A model generated the notes under the pieces. The model saw nothing but the letters and a program-made list of their open reading frames with translations, did not search any database and was not told the DNA's origin. Positions 1-6,747 of a stretch of 7,021 nt of DNA are shown here, piece after piece (the first letter of the stretch is position 1; the number at the start of each line of letters is the position of its first letter). Both the position numbers and the translations under genes were made by a program. Origin of the DNA: JBBKWG01 sp037968835 (GTDB lineage Bacteria > Pseudomonadota > Alphaproteobacteria > Rhodobacterales > Rhodobacteraceae); contig JBBKWG010000252.1 of the NCBI GenBank assembly GCA_037968835.1, positions 1 through 7,021 of the forward strand, read 5' to 3'.

Positions 1-129
1 CACCTCGTGGCCGCGCTGGCGCATGTAGCGGGCGTAGAGGTCGGCGGGAAGCTGGCTGCCGACGAGATTGCCCAGATGCTTGATCCCGTTGATGTAGGGG
101 ATCGCCGAGGTGATGAGGATGCGGGACAT
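1..129 (-). CDS. metG: Methionyl-tRNA synthetase, N-terminal 43 residues (cut by window edge)
   Basis: Class I aminoacyl-tRNA synthetase that charges tRNA-Met with methionine in the cytoplasm. Reading leftwards from the ATG at 129, 43 uninterrupted codons run to the window edge. They begin MSRILITSAIPYINGIKHLG. The TSAIPYING segment (residues 7-15) followed by HLGN (residues 18-21) is the family's Rossmann-fold nucleotide-binding start, with HLGN as the HIGH-type signature. The following GSQLPAD and YARYMRQRGHEV also fit this enzyme. A GGAG ribosome binding site lies about 7 bases upstream of the ATG, supporting the start. The transaldolase gene lies upstream on the same strand with a gap of about 160 bases, so metG may be read from that transcript or from its own promoter. 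The catalytic KMSKS motif, zinc site and anticodon-binding domain lie outside the window. Assignment is very secure despite the short length. Confidence 0.95.
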   Translation of the reverse strand, partial: MSRILITSAIPYINGIKHLGNLVGSQLPADLYARYMRQRGHEV

Positions 130-288
130 GACAGGGCTCCGGTGGCTCGAGGAGCCTCTTATCGCAGGGGTCTGGGGGCGTCACCCCCATTCGAGCGGCA
201 TCGCAAGCCGAACCGCCGGAAGGGCGCTGCCCTCCCGGACCCACCCGGAATATTTATCGGTCGATGGAAACGTCAGAGTCGACGCGCC
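130..288. other. Intergenic gap between transaldolase and metG, with two small hairpins
   Basis: This 159-base gap contains two inverted repeats. GGCTC (144-148) pairs with GAGCC (152-156) across a 3-base loop. TGGGGG (173-178) pairs with CCCCCA (184-189) across the loop CGTCA. On the minus strand both would form in RNA between the transaldolase stop and the metG start. Neither is followed by a T-run, so they are not clear intrinsic terminators. The rest of the gap shows nothing I can name; a metG promoter could lie here but I see no convincing -35/-10 pair. Confidence 0.4.
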
Positions 289-942
289 TCAGAGGATCGA
301 CTGGCCGGTCTTTGCCCAATCCTTCAGGAAGCCTTCCAGACCTTTGTCGGTCAGCGGGTGCTGGGCCATCTTCTTGATGACGTCGGGCGGCGCGGTGCAG
401 ACATCGGCGCCGATCTTGGCGGCCTCGGTCATGTGGTTTACCGTGCGGATCGAGGCGGCGAGGATTTGCGTCTCGAACCCGTAATTGTCGTAAATCTCGC
501 GGATGTCCGCGATCAGATCCATGCCGTCCATGTTGATGTCGTCCAGCCGTCCGATGAACGGCGATATGAACGTCGCGCCGGCCTTGGCCGCCAGCAGCGC
601 CTGATTGGCCGAGAAGCAGAGCGTCACGTTGACCATGTGGCCCTCGCCGGTGAGATGTTTGCAGGCTTTCAGCCCCTCCCATGTCAGCGGCACCTTGATC
701 GCGATGTTGTCGGCGATCTTTTTCAACTCGTAACCTTCGGCAATCATGCCCTTGGCATCCAGTGCCACGGTTTCGGCGCTGACCGGTCCCGCGACAATGT
801 CACAGATTTCCTTGGTGACCTCTTTGATATTCTTGCCGGATTTCATGATCAGCGACGGGTTGGTGGTTACGCCGTCGAGCAGACCGAGATCGTTCAATTC
901 GCGGATGTCATCGGTGTCGGCGGTGTCGACGAAGAATTTCAT
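289..942 (-). CDS. tal: Transaldolase, small (FSA-like) subfamily
   Basis: Transfers a dihydroxyacetone unit between sugar phosphates in the non-oxidative pentose phosphate pathway, through a Schiff base on lysine; cytoplasmic TIM barrel. The 217 residues match the short transaldolase / fructose-6-phosphate aldolase family (about 214-220). Visible landmarks are MKFFVDTAD at the start, GVTTNPSL (residues 24-31), the Schiff-base lysine K83 in AIKVPLTWEG, SPFIGRLDD (127-135) with phosphate-binding R132, and LAASIR. Aligned by eye to E. coli FSA, positions equivalent to Gln59 and Tyr131 are E57 and F129, the residues expected of a true transaldolase. The ATG at 942 is preceded by AGGGGG about 6 bases upstream. 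The gene is divergent from priA and co-directional with metG. The family is secure; transaldolase over aldolase activity is inferred from those two residues. Confidence 0.95.
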   Translation of the reverse strand: MKFFVDTADTDDIRELNDLGLLDGVTTNPSLIMKSGKNIKEVTKEICDIVAGPVSAETVALDAKGMIAEGYELKKIADNIAIKVPLTWEGLKACKHLTGEGHMVNVTLCFSANQALLAAKAGATFISPFIGRLDDINMDGMDLIADIREIYDNYGFETQILAASIRTVNHMTEAAKIGADVCTAPPDVIKKMAQHPLTDKGLEGFLKDWAKTGQSIL

Positions 943-1054
943 GGCGGCCCCCTATGGCACATTGGATCGGTTTCGTGTCAGTGATAGCAGGGCGGGCCGG
1001 GGCGCAGAACCCCTGAAATCCCCCAACCCCAGGCGCAATCGACAGGAAAGCGGC
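943..1054. promoter_or_regulatory. Divergent intergenic region between transaldolase and priA
   Basis: These 112 bases separate two outward-reading genes, so both promoters should lie here or inside the flanking coding sequence. The transaldolase ribosome binding site (AGGGGG on the minus strand) sits at its left edge and that of priA (AGGAAAG) at its right edge. The middle is G/C-tract rich, with GGGG and CCCC arms around 1000-1015 that could form a weak 4-bp hairpin. On the minus strand, CTGACA followed 18 bases later by CCATAG is a poor promoter candidate; I do not claim it. Regulation cannot be read from the sequence. Confidence 0.4.
1044..1050 (+). promoter_or_regulatory. Ribosome binding site deciding the GTG start of priA
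   Basis: AGGAAAG lies 4 bases before the GTG at 1055 (7 bases if counted from AGGA). The reading frame is open for another 309 bases upstream, but that part runs antisense through the transaldolase gene and has no PriA similarity. This site, with the onset of PriA-like sequence soon after, fixes the start. Confidence 0.65.
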
Positions 1055-3244
1055 GTGATCCGGCACTTTCACGAAGACGAGCTTATTTCGGTGCTGACAA
1101 CGCAGCCGCTGGACCGGATGCTGGACTACAAGGCACCCGAGGGCGGCTGTCTGAGCGGCGCGTTCGTCGAGGTGCCGCTTGGGCCGCGCAAGGTCCTGGG
1201 TGTGGTCTGGGGGTCGGGCGAAGGCGGTTATGACCTGGCCAAGGTGCGCTCGGTTATCCGGGTACTTGACGCGGCACCGATGCTGGACGAGATGCGCACG
1301 TTCCTTACCCGCGCCGCCGAATACACGCTGACGCCGATGCCGGCGATGTTACGGCTTGCCACTCGCTCGCCGGGTCTGGGCGATCCGCCGTCGATGCGCA
1401 TCGTCTATCGGCTTGGCGGCGGCGAGCCCGACCGCTGGACGAATGCGCGGCGCAAGGTGGTCGCGGTGCTGGAGGATTTCGGCGGTCTGTCGTTCACGCT
1501 CTCGGAACTGGCCGAGATGGCGGGCGTGTCGTCGTCGGTGGTCAAGGGATTGGTGAAGCAGGGCGTGGTGTCCGAGGAAGCCAGCCCCCGCGACGTGCCC
1601 TATCCCCGGCTCGATCCCGGCGTCAGCGCCTATGAACTGACCCCCGAACAGGCGGTGGCGGCAGAGCAACTGCGGGCGGGTGTCGCCGGGCGCAAATACG
1701 GCACGACGCTTTTGAAAGGCGTGACCGGATCGGGCAAGACCGAGGTATACCTTGAAGCCGTCAGCGCCTGTCTGGCGGCGGGGCGGCAGGCGCTGGTGCT
1801 ATTACCGGAGATCGCGCTTACGGCGGAATTCCTGACCCGGGTTCAGGCGCGGTTCGGGGCGCAACCTGCCGAATGGCATTCTGGCGTGACGATGACCGAA
1901 CGCCGCCGCGCCTGGAAGATGGTCGGCGAGGGCGGGGCGCAATTTGTCGTCGGCGCGCGCTCGGCCTTGTTTTTGCCGTTCCGCGATCTGGGCCTGATCG
2001 TCGTCGATGAGGAACACGACACGTCCTACAAGCAGGAGGACGGCGTTCTCTACAACGCGCGGGACATGGCGGTTCTGCGCGCCTCGATCTCGCAAGCGCA
2101 GGTGGTGCTGGCATCGGCGACGCCGTCACTGGAAAGCTGGGCGAATGCCGAGGCGGGCAAATACCGCCGGGTGACGCTGACGTCGCGCTTTGGCGAGGCG
2201 ATCATGCCCGAGATGCGGGCGATCGACATGCGCGCCGAGGCATTGCCGGTGAACCGATGGATCTCGGACACGCTGGCGGGCGAGGTCAGGACACGGCTTG
2301 AGGCCGACGAGCAGTCGCTGCTATTCCTGAACCGACGCGGTTTTGCCCCGGTCACGATCTGCCGCGCCTGTGGTCACCAGATCGGTTGCGATCATTGCGA
2401 TGCGCGCATGGTCGAGCACCGGTTCCTGAAGCGGCTGGTCTGTCACCAGTGCGGCGAGTCAAAGCCGATGCCCGCCAAGTGTCCGTCGTGCGAGGCCGAG
2501 GATCGTCTGGCCCCGGTTGGACCCGGTGTCGAACGGCTGGGCGAGGAAGTGACGGCGCTGTTTCCCGATGCGCGGGTGTCGGTGTTGTCGTCGGATCTGT
2601 TCGGATCGGCGCGGGCGCTGAAGGCTGCGATTGTCGAGATCGCCGAGGGCGGCGCGGACATCATCATCGGCACCCAACTGGTGGCCAAGGGTCACAACTT
2701 CCCGAAGCTGACGCTGGTTGGCGTGATCGACGCCGATCTGGGATTGCAGGGTTCAGATCTGCGCGCGGCCGAACGGACGTTCCAGTTGATGCGGCAGGTT
2801 TCGGGACGTGCGGGGCGGGCCGACAAGCCGGGCGTGGCGCTGTTGCAGACCTGCCAGCCCGAGCATCCGGTGATCCGCGCGATCCTGTCGGGCGACGAGG
2901 AGGATTTCTGGCGGGCCGAGGCGGCAGAGCGCAAGATGGCCGGCGTACCGCCATACGGGCGCATGGCGGGGATCGTGCTGTCGTCACCGGACGTGCAGGA
3001 AGTCTTCGATGTCGGCAAGGCGCTGGCGTCGCGCGACATGCCATTGCGCAAGATCGGCGCGCGGGTCTATGGCCCCGCCGCCGCACCGATTGCGCGGATC
3101 AGGGGACGTCACCGCGTGCGGTTGCTGGTCAAGGCGGACAAGGGCGCGCCGTTGCAGCCAGCACTTGCGGCCTGGGTCGCGCAGTTGCGGTTGCCGACCA
3201 ACTTGCGGCTTTCCATCGACATCGACCCGCAGAGTTTCTACTAG
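1055..3244 (+). CDS. priA: Primosomal protein N' (replication restart helicase PriA)
   Basis: Superfamily 2 3'-to-5' DNA helicase that recognises stalled forks and D-loops and loads the replicative helicase for replication restart; ATP-driven, cytoplasmic. With the GTG start it has 729 residues, close to E. coli PriA (732). The order is: N-terminal DNA-binding domain with VLTTQPLDRMLDYKAP near residue 10; Walker A GVTGSGKT (222-229, K228); Walker B DEEH (318-321); an eight-cysteine zinc module of four CxxC pairs (436/439, 445/448, 463/466, 476/479) inserted in the helicase core; motif V-like GTQLVAKGHNFP (539-550); and motif VI QVSGRAGR (581-588) with its arginines. All catalytic and zinc residues appear present. 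It is divergent from the transaldolase and is followed 60 bases later by the MFS-like gene on the same strand. No frameshift or unusual composition is seen. Confidence 0.97.
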   Translation: MIRHFHEDELISVLTTQPLDRMLDYKAPEGGCLSGAFVEVPLGPRKVLGVVWGSGEGGYDLAKVRSVIRVLDAAPMLDEMRTFLTRAAEYTLTPMPAMLRLATRSPGLGDPPSMRIVYRLGGGEPDRWTNARRKVVAVLEDFGGLSFTLSELAEMAGVSSSVVKGLVKQGVVSEEASPRDVPYPRLDPGVSAYELTPEQAVAAEQLRAGVAGRKYGTTLLKGVTGSGKTEVYLEAVSACLAAGRQALVLLPEIALTAEFLTRVQARFGAQPAEWHSGVTMTERRRAWKMVGEGGAQFVVGARSALFLPFRDLGLIVVDEEHDTSYKQEDGVLYNARDMAVLRASISQAQVVLASATPSLESWANAEAGKYRRVTLTSRFGEAIMPEMRAIDMRAEALPVNRWISDTLAGEVRTRLEADEQSLLFLNRRGFAPVTICRACGHQIGCDHCDARMVEHRFLKRLVCHQCGESKPMPAKCPSCEAEDRLAPVGPGVERLGEEVTALFPDARVSVLSSDLFGSARALKAAIVEIAEGGADIIIGTQLVAKGHNFPKLTLVGVIDADLGLQGSDLRAAERTFQLMRQVSGRAGRADKPGVALLQTCQPEHPVIRAILSGDEEDFWRAEAAERKMAGVPPYGRMAGIVLSSPDVQEVFDVGKALASRDMPLRKIGARVYGPAAAPIARIRGRHRVRLLVKADKGAPLQPALAAWVAQLRLPTNLRLSIDIDPQSFY

Positions 3245-3304
3245 GCGCGGGGCAGGTCGCAGTCGCGTCACGGGTATCTTTCCTGCCTCCCCGGAAAGGC
3301 GTAA

Positions 3305-4543
3305 GTGCCGGAAATGACCATTGTCCAGTTACACGACGCGCGCGAGTTTCCGTTCTGGCGCAGACCGACGACCCTGTTGTTCCTGATGGCGGCGGCTATG
3401 CCGCTGGCGTTTGCGACGTGGTCGGCGCTTTTGAACAATTTCGTCATCGAGCGGGCTCAGTTCACCGGCGTCCAGATCGGCTGGCTGCATACGGTGCGCG
3501 AAATTCCGGGGTTTCTGGCGATTGGCGTGATCGCCATCATCATGTTCATGCGCGAACAGGTTCTGGGTCTGGTCGCGCTTTTGATGCTTGGCGTTGCGAC
3601 GGCGGTGACCGCGTGGTTTCCGACGCTTGGCGGTATCCTGACGCTCACGATGCTCAGTTCGATCGGGTATCACTATTTCGAGACCGTGAATCAGTCGCTG
3701 CAATTGCAATGGCTCCCGAAGGCACGCGCGCCCGAGATGCTGGGATGGATCGTCGGCATCGGCGCGGGCGCGTCGCTGCTGAGCTATGGACTGCTGGTCG
3801 CGACGTGGGATCTGTTCGATCTGAGTTACAACATCGTCTATCTGATCTCGGGCGGTTCCTGTGCGGCGATTGCGATCTATTGCATGGTCGCCTTTCCGCA
3901 ATTCGAAGCTCCCGATCCGCAGTTGAAGAAGATCGTGCTCAAGCGGCGTTACTGGCTTTATTACGCGCTTCAATTCATGTCAGGCGCGCGGCGGCAGATC
4001 TTCGTGGTGTTCGCGGCGTTCATGATGGTGGAACGCTTTGGCTTTGAAGTGCACGAGATTACCGCCCTGTTCCTGCTGAACTTCCTTGCCAACATGCTCT
4101 TTGCACCCCTGACGGGACTGGCGGTTGCTCGTTGGGGCGAACGCCGGGCGCTGATGTTCGAATATTTCGGCCTGATCTGTGTTTTCCTGGCCTATGGCGG
4201 CATCTATTACTTCGGCTGGGGAATGGTGCTGGCGGCTGGGCTTTATATCCTGGACCATCTGTTTTTCATGCTGGCATTTGCGTTGAAGACCTATTTCCAG
4301 AAGATCTCGGATCCCCAGGACATCGCCCCCACCGCGGCCGTCGCATTCACCATCAACCACATCGCGGCGGTCTTTTTGCCGGCGTTTCTGGGCTATCTCT
4401 GGGTCAATTCACCGGGCAGCGTGTTCTTGCTGGCGGCGGGCATGGCGTCGGTGTCGTTGCTGCTGGCCTGCATGATCCCGCGACATCCAGTGCCGGGTCA
4501 CGAGACCGTGTTTTCACACCGGCTTCCCGCCGCCGCAGAGTAG
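3305..4543 (+). CDS. MFS-like 12-helix membrane transporter, substrate unknown
   Basis: The protein has 412 residues and an inner-membrane pattern with about 12 hydrophobic segments (near residues 22-45, 66-82, 86-104, 108-128, 145-167, 176-197, 217-243, 252-274, 284-303, 305-327, 342-368, 371-391). A more polar link at about 198-215 divides two six-helix halves, as in the major facilitator superfamily. GLAVARWGERRAL (271-283) between helices 8 and 9 resembles MFS motif A; the equivalent loop between helices 2 and 3 (FMREQVLGL) lacks it. Polar residues in or near helices are notable: R65/E66 before helix 2, H123/E126/N129/Q130 around helix 4, and D317/H318 in helix 10. I cannot assign a substrate. 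The GTG at 3305 is preceded by GGAAAGG at 5 bases and is preferred; ATG at 3314 is the alternative. Co-transcription with priA is possible. Confidence 0.88.
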   Translation: MPEMTIVQLHDAREFPFWRRPTTLLFLMAAAMPLAFATWSALLNNFVIERAQFTGVQIGWLHTVREIPGFLAIGVIAIIMFMREQVLGLVALLMLGVATAVTAWFPTLGGILTLTMLSSIGYHYFETVNQSLQLQWLPKARAPEMLGWIVGIGAGASLLSYGLLVATWDLFDLSYNIVYLISGGSCAAIAIYCMVAFPQFEAPDPQLKKIVLKRRYWLYYALQFMSGARRQIFVVFAAFMMVERFGFEVHEITALFLLNFLANMLFAPLTGLAVARWGERRALMFEYFGLICVFLAYGGIYYFGWGMVLAAGLYILDHLFFMLAFALKTYFQKISDPQDIAPTAAVAFTINHIAAVFLPAFLGYLWVNSPGSVFLLAAGMASVSLLLACMIPRHPVPGHETVFSHRLPAAAE

Positions 4544-4598
4544 AAGGCGGGCGTGTGAGCACCTATATCATGGGAAACCAGTCAAACCGGAGGGCGCG

Positions 4599-5255
4599 AT
4601 GTTTTCGCTGAAAAGAAAGAATGCCGAAGTAGTGGGCGCTGACGATGCGCTGCCGGGGCGCGACGCGCCGATTGCGACCGCCGAGACCCATTTCGTCAAT
4701 GGTCGACCGATTAGCGCCGACGTGCCCGAAGGCATGGAAGTGGCGATGTTCGGCATGGGCTGTTTCTGGGGCGTCGAGCGGATGTTCTGGAAACTGGACG
4801 GCATCTATCTGACCATGGTCGGCTACGCCGGTGGACACACGCCGAACGCAACCTATCAGGAAGTCTGCTCGGGTCGCACCGGCCACAACGAGGTCGTGCG
4901 GGTGGTCTATGATCCCAAGATGATTTCTTACGAGGACCTGCTGCGGGTGTTCTGGGAAGGTCATGATCCGACCCAGGGCATGCGTCAGGGCAACGACAGG
5001 GGCACGCAGTATCGCTCGGGTATCTACACCTTCAGCGATGCTCAGCGCGAGGCAGCATTGGGTTCGCGGGAGATGTTTGCGCCACGGCTTGGCACTGCCG
5101 GCTATGGGGCGATCACGACCGAGATCGTCGATGCGCCGGAGTTCTATTTCGCCGAGGATTATCATCAGCAGTATCTGGCCAAGAACCCGGCCGGGTATTG
5201 CGGTATCGGCGGCACCGGCGTCACCTGTCCGATCGGAACCGGCGTCGGCGCCTGA
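4599..5255 (+). CDS. msrA: Peptide-methionine (S)-S-oxide reductase MsrA
   Basis: Reduces methionine-S-sulfoxide, free or in proteins, back to methionine using thioredoxin; an oxidative damage repair enzyme. The 218 residues carry the catalytic motif GCFWG (54-58) with nucleophile C55, then GYAGG (75-79), SGRTGHNE, GNDRGTQYRS (131-140) and DYHQQYL (187-193). Two C-terminal cysteines, C201 (GYCG) and C210 (VTCP), match the resolving and recycling cysteines of the three-cysteine E. coli-type enzyme (C51, C198, C206). The roughly 45-residue N-terminal lead before the catalytic domain is as long as in E. coli MsrA. No signal peptide is evident, so it is predicted cytoplasmic. GGAGGG (4589-4594) lies 4 bases before the ATG, a strong start signal. 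It follows the MFS-like gene by 55 bases. There is no MsrB domain or adjacent msrB. Confidence 0.97.
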   Translation: MFSLKRKNAEVVGADDALPGRDAPIATAETHFVNGRPISADVPEGMEVAMFGMGCFWGVERMFWKLDGIYLTMVGYAGGHTPNATYQEVCSGRTGHNEVVRVVYDPKMISYEDLLRVFWEGHDPTQGMRQGNDRGTQYRSGIYTFSDAQREAALGSREMFAPRLGTAGYGAITTEIVDAPEFYFAEDYHQQYLAKNPAGYCGIGGTGVTCPIGTGVGA

Positions 5256-5262
5256 GGCCGGT

Positions 5263-5319
5263 ATGAACGCGGATGGTCGCTTGACCGGCGCGGGTGGAGT
5301 GACTAGGCGGCGTCCATGA
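5263..5319 (+). CDS. Possible 18-residue leader frame overlapping the prmA start (doubtful)
   Basis: An ATG at 5263 opens an 18-codon frame (MNADGRLTGAGGVTRRRP) whose TGA overlaps the prmA ATG as ATGA. TGAGG (5253-5257), which includes the msrA stop, lies 5 bases upstream and could act as a ribosome binding site. If translated, it would couple prmA translation to msrA. The peptide has no recognisable domain and no run of a single amino acid typical of attenuator leaders. Chance is a real possibility, because short open frames are common in GC-rich DNA. Confidence 0.2.
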   Translation: MNADGRLTGAGGVTRRRP

Positions 5320-6194
5320 CAACATGGACCGCGCTCACCACATTGACCGGCAAACATCAGGCCGAGGCGCTTGGCGCCGCGCTTGAGGATCTGGACCCGA
5401 CGCCCACCGGTGTCGGCGTCTTCGAGATCGAGGATGCAAGCGACACGTGGGAGGTCGGGGGCTATTTCCTGGACCCCCCCGACAATGTGGCGCTCGCGCT
5501 GCTTTCGGCGGCTTTCGATGCGGCGGAATTCGCGGTGTCGGAAGTGCCGGAAACCGACTGGGTCGCTCACGTGCGCCGCGAATTGACGCCGGTCGAGGCC
5601 GGTCGCTTCTTTGTCTATGGCGGGCACGACGCGGACAAGGTTCCAGACGACCGGATCGCGCTGAAGATCGAGGCCGCGATGGCGTTCGGAACCGGTCATC
5701 ACGGCACGACGCTTGGTTGTCTGCGGGCACTTGACCGCATGGTCGAGGCCGGAGAGACCGCCCATTCGGTCGCAGATATCGGCTGTGGAACCGCCGTTCT
5801 GGCGATGGCTGCCGCGAAGGTTTGGCCCGAGACCGTGATGGCGTCGGACATCGATTCGGTCGCCGTCGAAGTAGCCGAGGTGAACGTCCGGGCGAACGGG
5901 CTGGAAGGTCGGGTCCGATGCGTCGAGGCGACTGGTTTCGATCACCCTGAATTGTCCGCTGCGCAGGCTTTCGATCTGGTTTTTGCGAACATTCTGATGG
6001 GTCCGCTGCTTGATCTGGCACCGGATATGGCGCGTGCGGTGAAGCCGGGCGGACGGGCGATCCTCAGCGGTATTCTGAACGAGCAGGCGGACGATGTGAT
6101 CGCCCATTATCAGGGTTCGGGGTTCAATCTTCTCAATCGTGAGGCGATTGTTGACTGGACCACGCTCACATTTGCGCGAAACACGGCAATTTAA
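5316..6194 (+). CDS. prmA: Ribosomal protein L11 methyltransferase PrmA
   Basis: SAM-dependent enzyme that methylates lysines and the N-terminal amino group of ribosomal protein L11; cytoplasmic. The 292 residues match E. coli PrmA (293). An N-terminal L11-recognition domain covers roughly residues 1-100, with DWVAHVRRELTPVEAGRFFV at 81-100. A linker carries AFGTGHHGTT (123-132), the PrmA signature in its alphaproteobacterial form. The Rossmann methyltransferase domain follows, with SAM-binding motif I VADIGCGTAVLAMAA (152-166), acidic motif II ASDID (176-180) and the catalytic-loop region FANILMGPLLDLAP (223-236). The ATG at 5316 has AGGCGG shortly upstream; ATG at 5334 is possible but would trim conserved N-terminal sequence. 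It lies 60 bases after msrA. The pairing of msrA with prmA suggests a shared transcript; I infer no direct functional link. Confidence 0.96.
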   Translation: MTTWTALTTLTGKHQAEALGAALEDLDPTPTGVGVFEIEDASDTWEVGGYFLDPPDNVALALLSAAFDAAEFAVSEVPETDWVAHVRRELTPVEAGRFFVYGGHDADKVPDDRIALKIEAAMAFGTGHHGTTLGCLRALDRMVEAGETAHSVADIGCGTAVLAMAAAKVWPETVMASDIDSVAVEVAEVNVRANGLEGRVRCVEATGFDHPELSAAQAFDLVFANILMGPLLDLAPDMARAVKPGGRAILSGILNEQADDVIAHYQGSGFNLLNREAIVDWTTLTFARNTAI

Positions 6195-6241
6195 GCGAAA
6201 GCAAGTCATCTCGGGCACTTACGCCACATTACCGCCATATT

Positions 6242-6261
6242 CTGGAGTAAAAGTTATCCAG
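6242..6261. promoter_or_regulatory. Interrupted palindrome upstream of the small membrane protein gene
   Basis: CTGGA (6242-6246) and TAA (6248-6250) mirror TTA (6254-6256) and TCCAG (6257-6261), giving an 8-bp dyad with one bulged G and an AAG centre. It lies 34 bases before the ATG at 6296, where an operator or 5' leader hairpin could act. The whole gap between prmA and this gene (6195-6295) is more AT-rich than its surroundings, which fits a promoter region, but I find no good -35/-10 pair. Function is speculative. Confidence 0.3.
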
Positions 6262-6295
6262 TCGATTGGGGATCGGCGTGACTGGAGACTGCCAC

Positions 6296-6643
6296 ATGTC
6301 TGCGTATCAATTTGATGAATTCGAGCGGCGTATGCGTCGCATCAACCGGCGCCACTCGAAGCTGTCGCAGGGCTACGTCACAGCTATCAACAGCGACGGC
6401 CTTGTCGTTGCCCGCCCGTCACGGCGCAGCAACGGCGCGACAATTCGCGGCCTGGGATTGATCCTGGTTGTCATTCTGCTGTTCAAGGGATTTCTGCACG
6501 CGCAACTCGGCCCTCTGGCCTATGAAGAACGCGTCGACCAACTGGCGGCCGGTACGATTATCGAAAAAGCCGGGGCCTGGGCGATGACGGCCGACCCGAT
6601 TACGCTGGCGATTTCGGTGAACATAGCTTCCCTCGTGCGTTAA
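6296..6643 (+). CDS. Small single-pass membrane protein of unknown function
   Basis: I do not recognise a named family with certainty; the protein resembles conserved hypothetical proteins of Rhodobacterales. It has 115 residues. An acidic then very basic N-terminus (FDEFERRMRRINRRH, residues 6-20) is followed by a short region with GYVTAINSDGLVVARP (26-41), a second basic patch, one hydrophobic helix at about 53-68 (LGLILVVILLFKGFLH) and a C-terminal part of about 45 residues with YEERVDQLAAGTIIEKAGAW. Arginines before the helix predict N-terminus in the cytoplasm and C-terminus in the periplasm. ATG 6296 is chosen because CTGGAG lies 8 bases upstream; an upstream in-frame TTG at 6266 would add ten residues without a clear ribosome site. 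It is 101 bases after prmA, probably with its own promoter, and is followed by a strong terminator. Confidence 0.85.
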   Translation: MSAYQFDEFERRMRRINRRHSKLSQGYVTAINSDGLVVARPSRRSNGATIRGLGLILVVILLFKGFLHAQLGPLAYEERVDQLAAGTIIEKAGAWAMTADPITLAISVNIASLVR

Positions 6644-6686
6644 GGTCCAGCGCGGCAGCCAAAATCCGCGCCATTCAGTTCGCACG

Positions 6687-6727
6687 AAAACGGCCGCGCC
6701 CAATACCAGGGTGCGGCCGTTCTTTTT
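6687..6727 (+). terminator. Rho-independent terminator between convergent genes
   Basis: AACGGCCGC (6689-6697) pairs perfectly with GCGGCCGTT (6713-6721). In the plus-strand RNA the stem continues inwards through a G-U pair (6698/6712) and CCC/GGG (6699-6701/6709-6711), giving about 13 bp and a 7-base loop. TTTTT follows at 6723-6727 after one C. It lies 43 bases past the stop of the small membrane protein. On the minus strand AAAA at 6687-6690 gives a short U-run, so it may also stop transcription of the DUF1127 gene 26 bases away, though more weakly. Confidence 0.88.
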
Positions 6728-6747
6728 CGTTTGTCCGTCCGGAAAGT

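Noticed and set aside
173..189. Hairpin as an intrinsic terminator for the transaldolase gene
   Set aside because: There is no U-run after the stem on either strand, and it lies 100 bases past the stop codon.
7..984. Plus-strand frame of 325 codons across metG, the gap and the transaldolase
   Set aside because: It is antisense to two clearly identified minus-strand genes and resembles no family.
746..1054. Upstream extension of the priA frame to an ATG at 746
   Set aside because: This part runs antisense to the N-terminal half of the transaldolase gene, has no PriA-like sequence, and the GTG at 1055 has a ribosome site and starts PriA-like sequence.
2386..4047. Open frame of 553 codons on the plus strand spanning the priA end and the MFS-like gene start
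   Set aside because: It is a shifted-frame shadow of priA and the transporter, rich in Arg and Gly, with no domain; both real genes are intact.
4563..6218. Open frame of 551 codons on the minus strand opposite msrA and prmA
   Set aside because: It lies opposite two well-supported genes, its composition is Arg/His/Asp rich as expected for the antisense of GC-rich codons, and it shows no recognisable domain.
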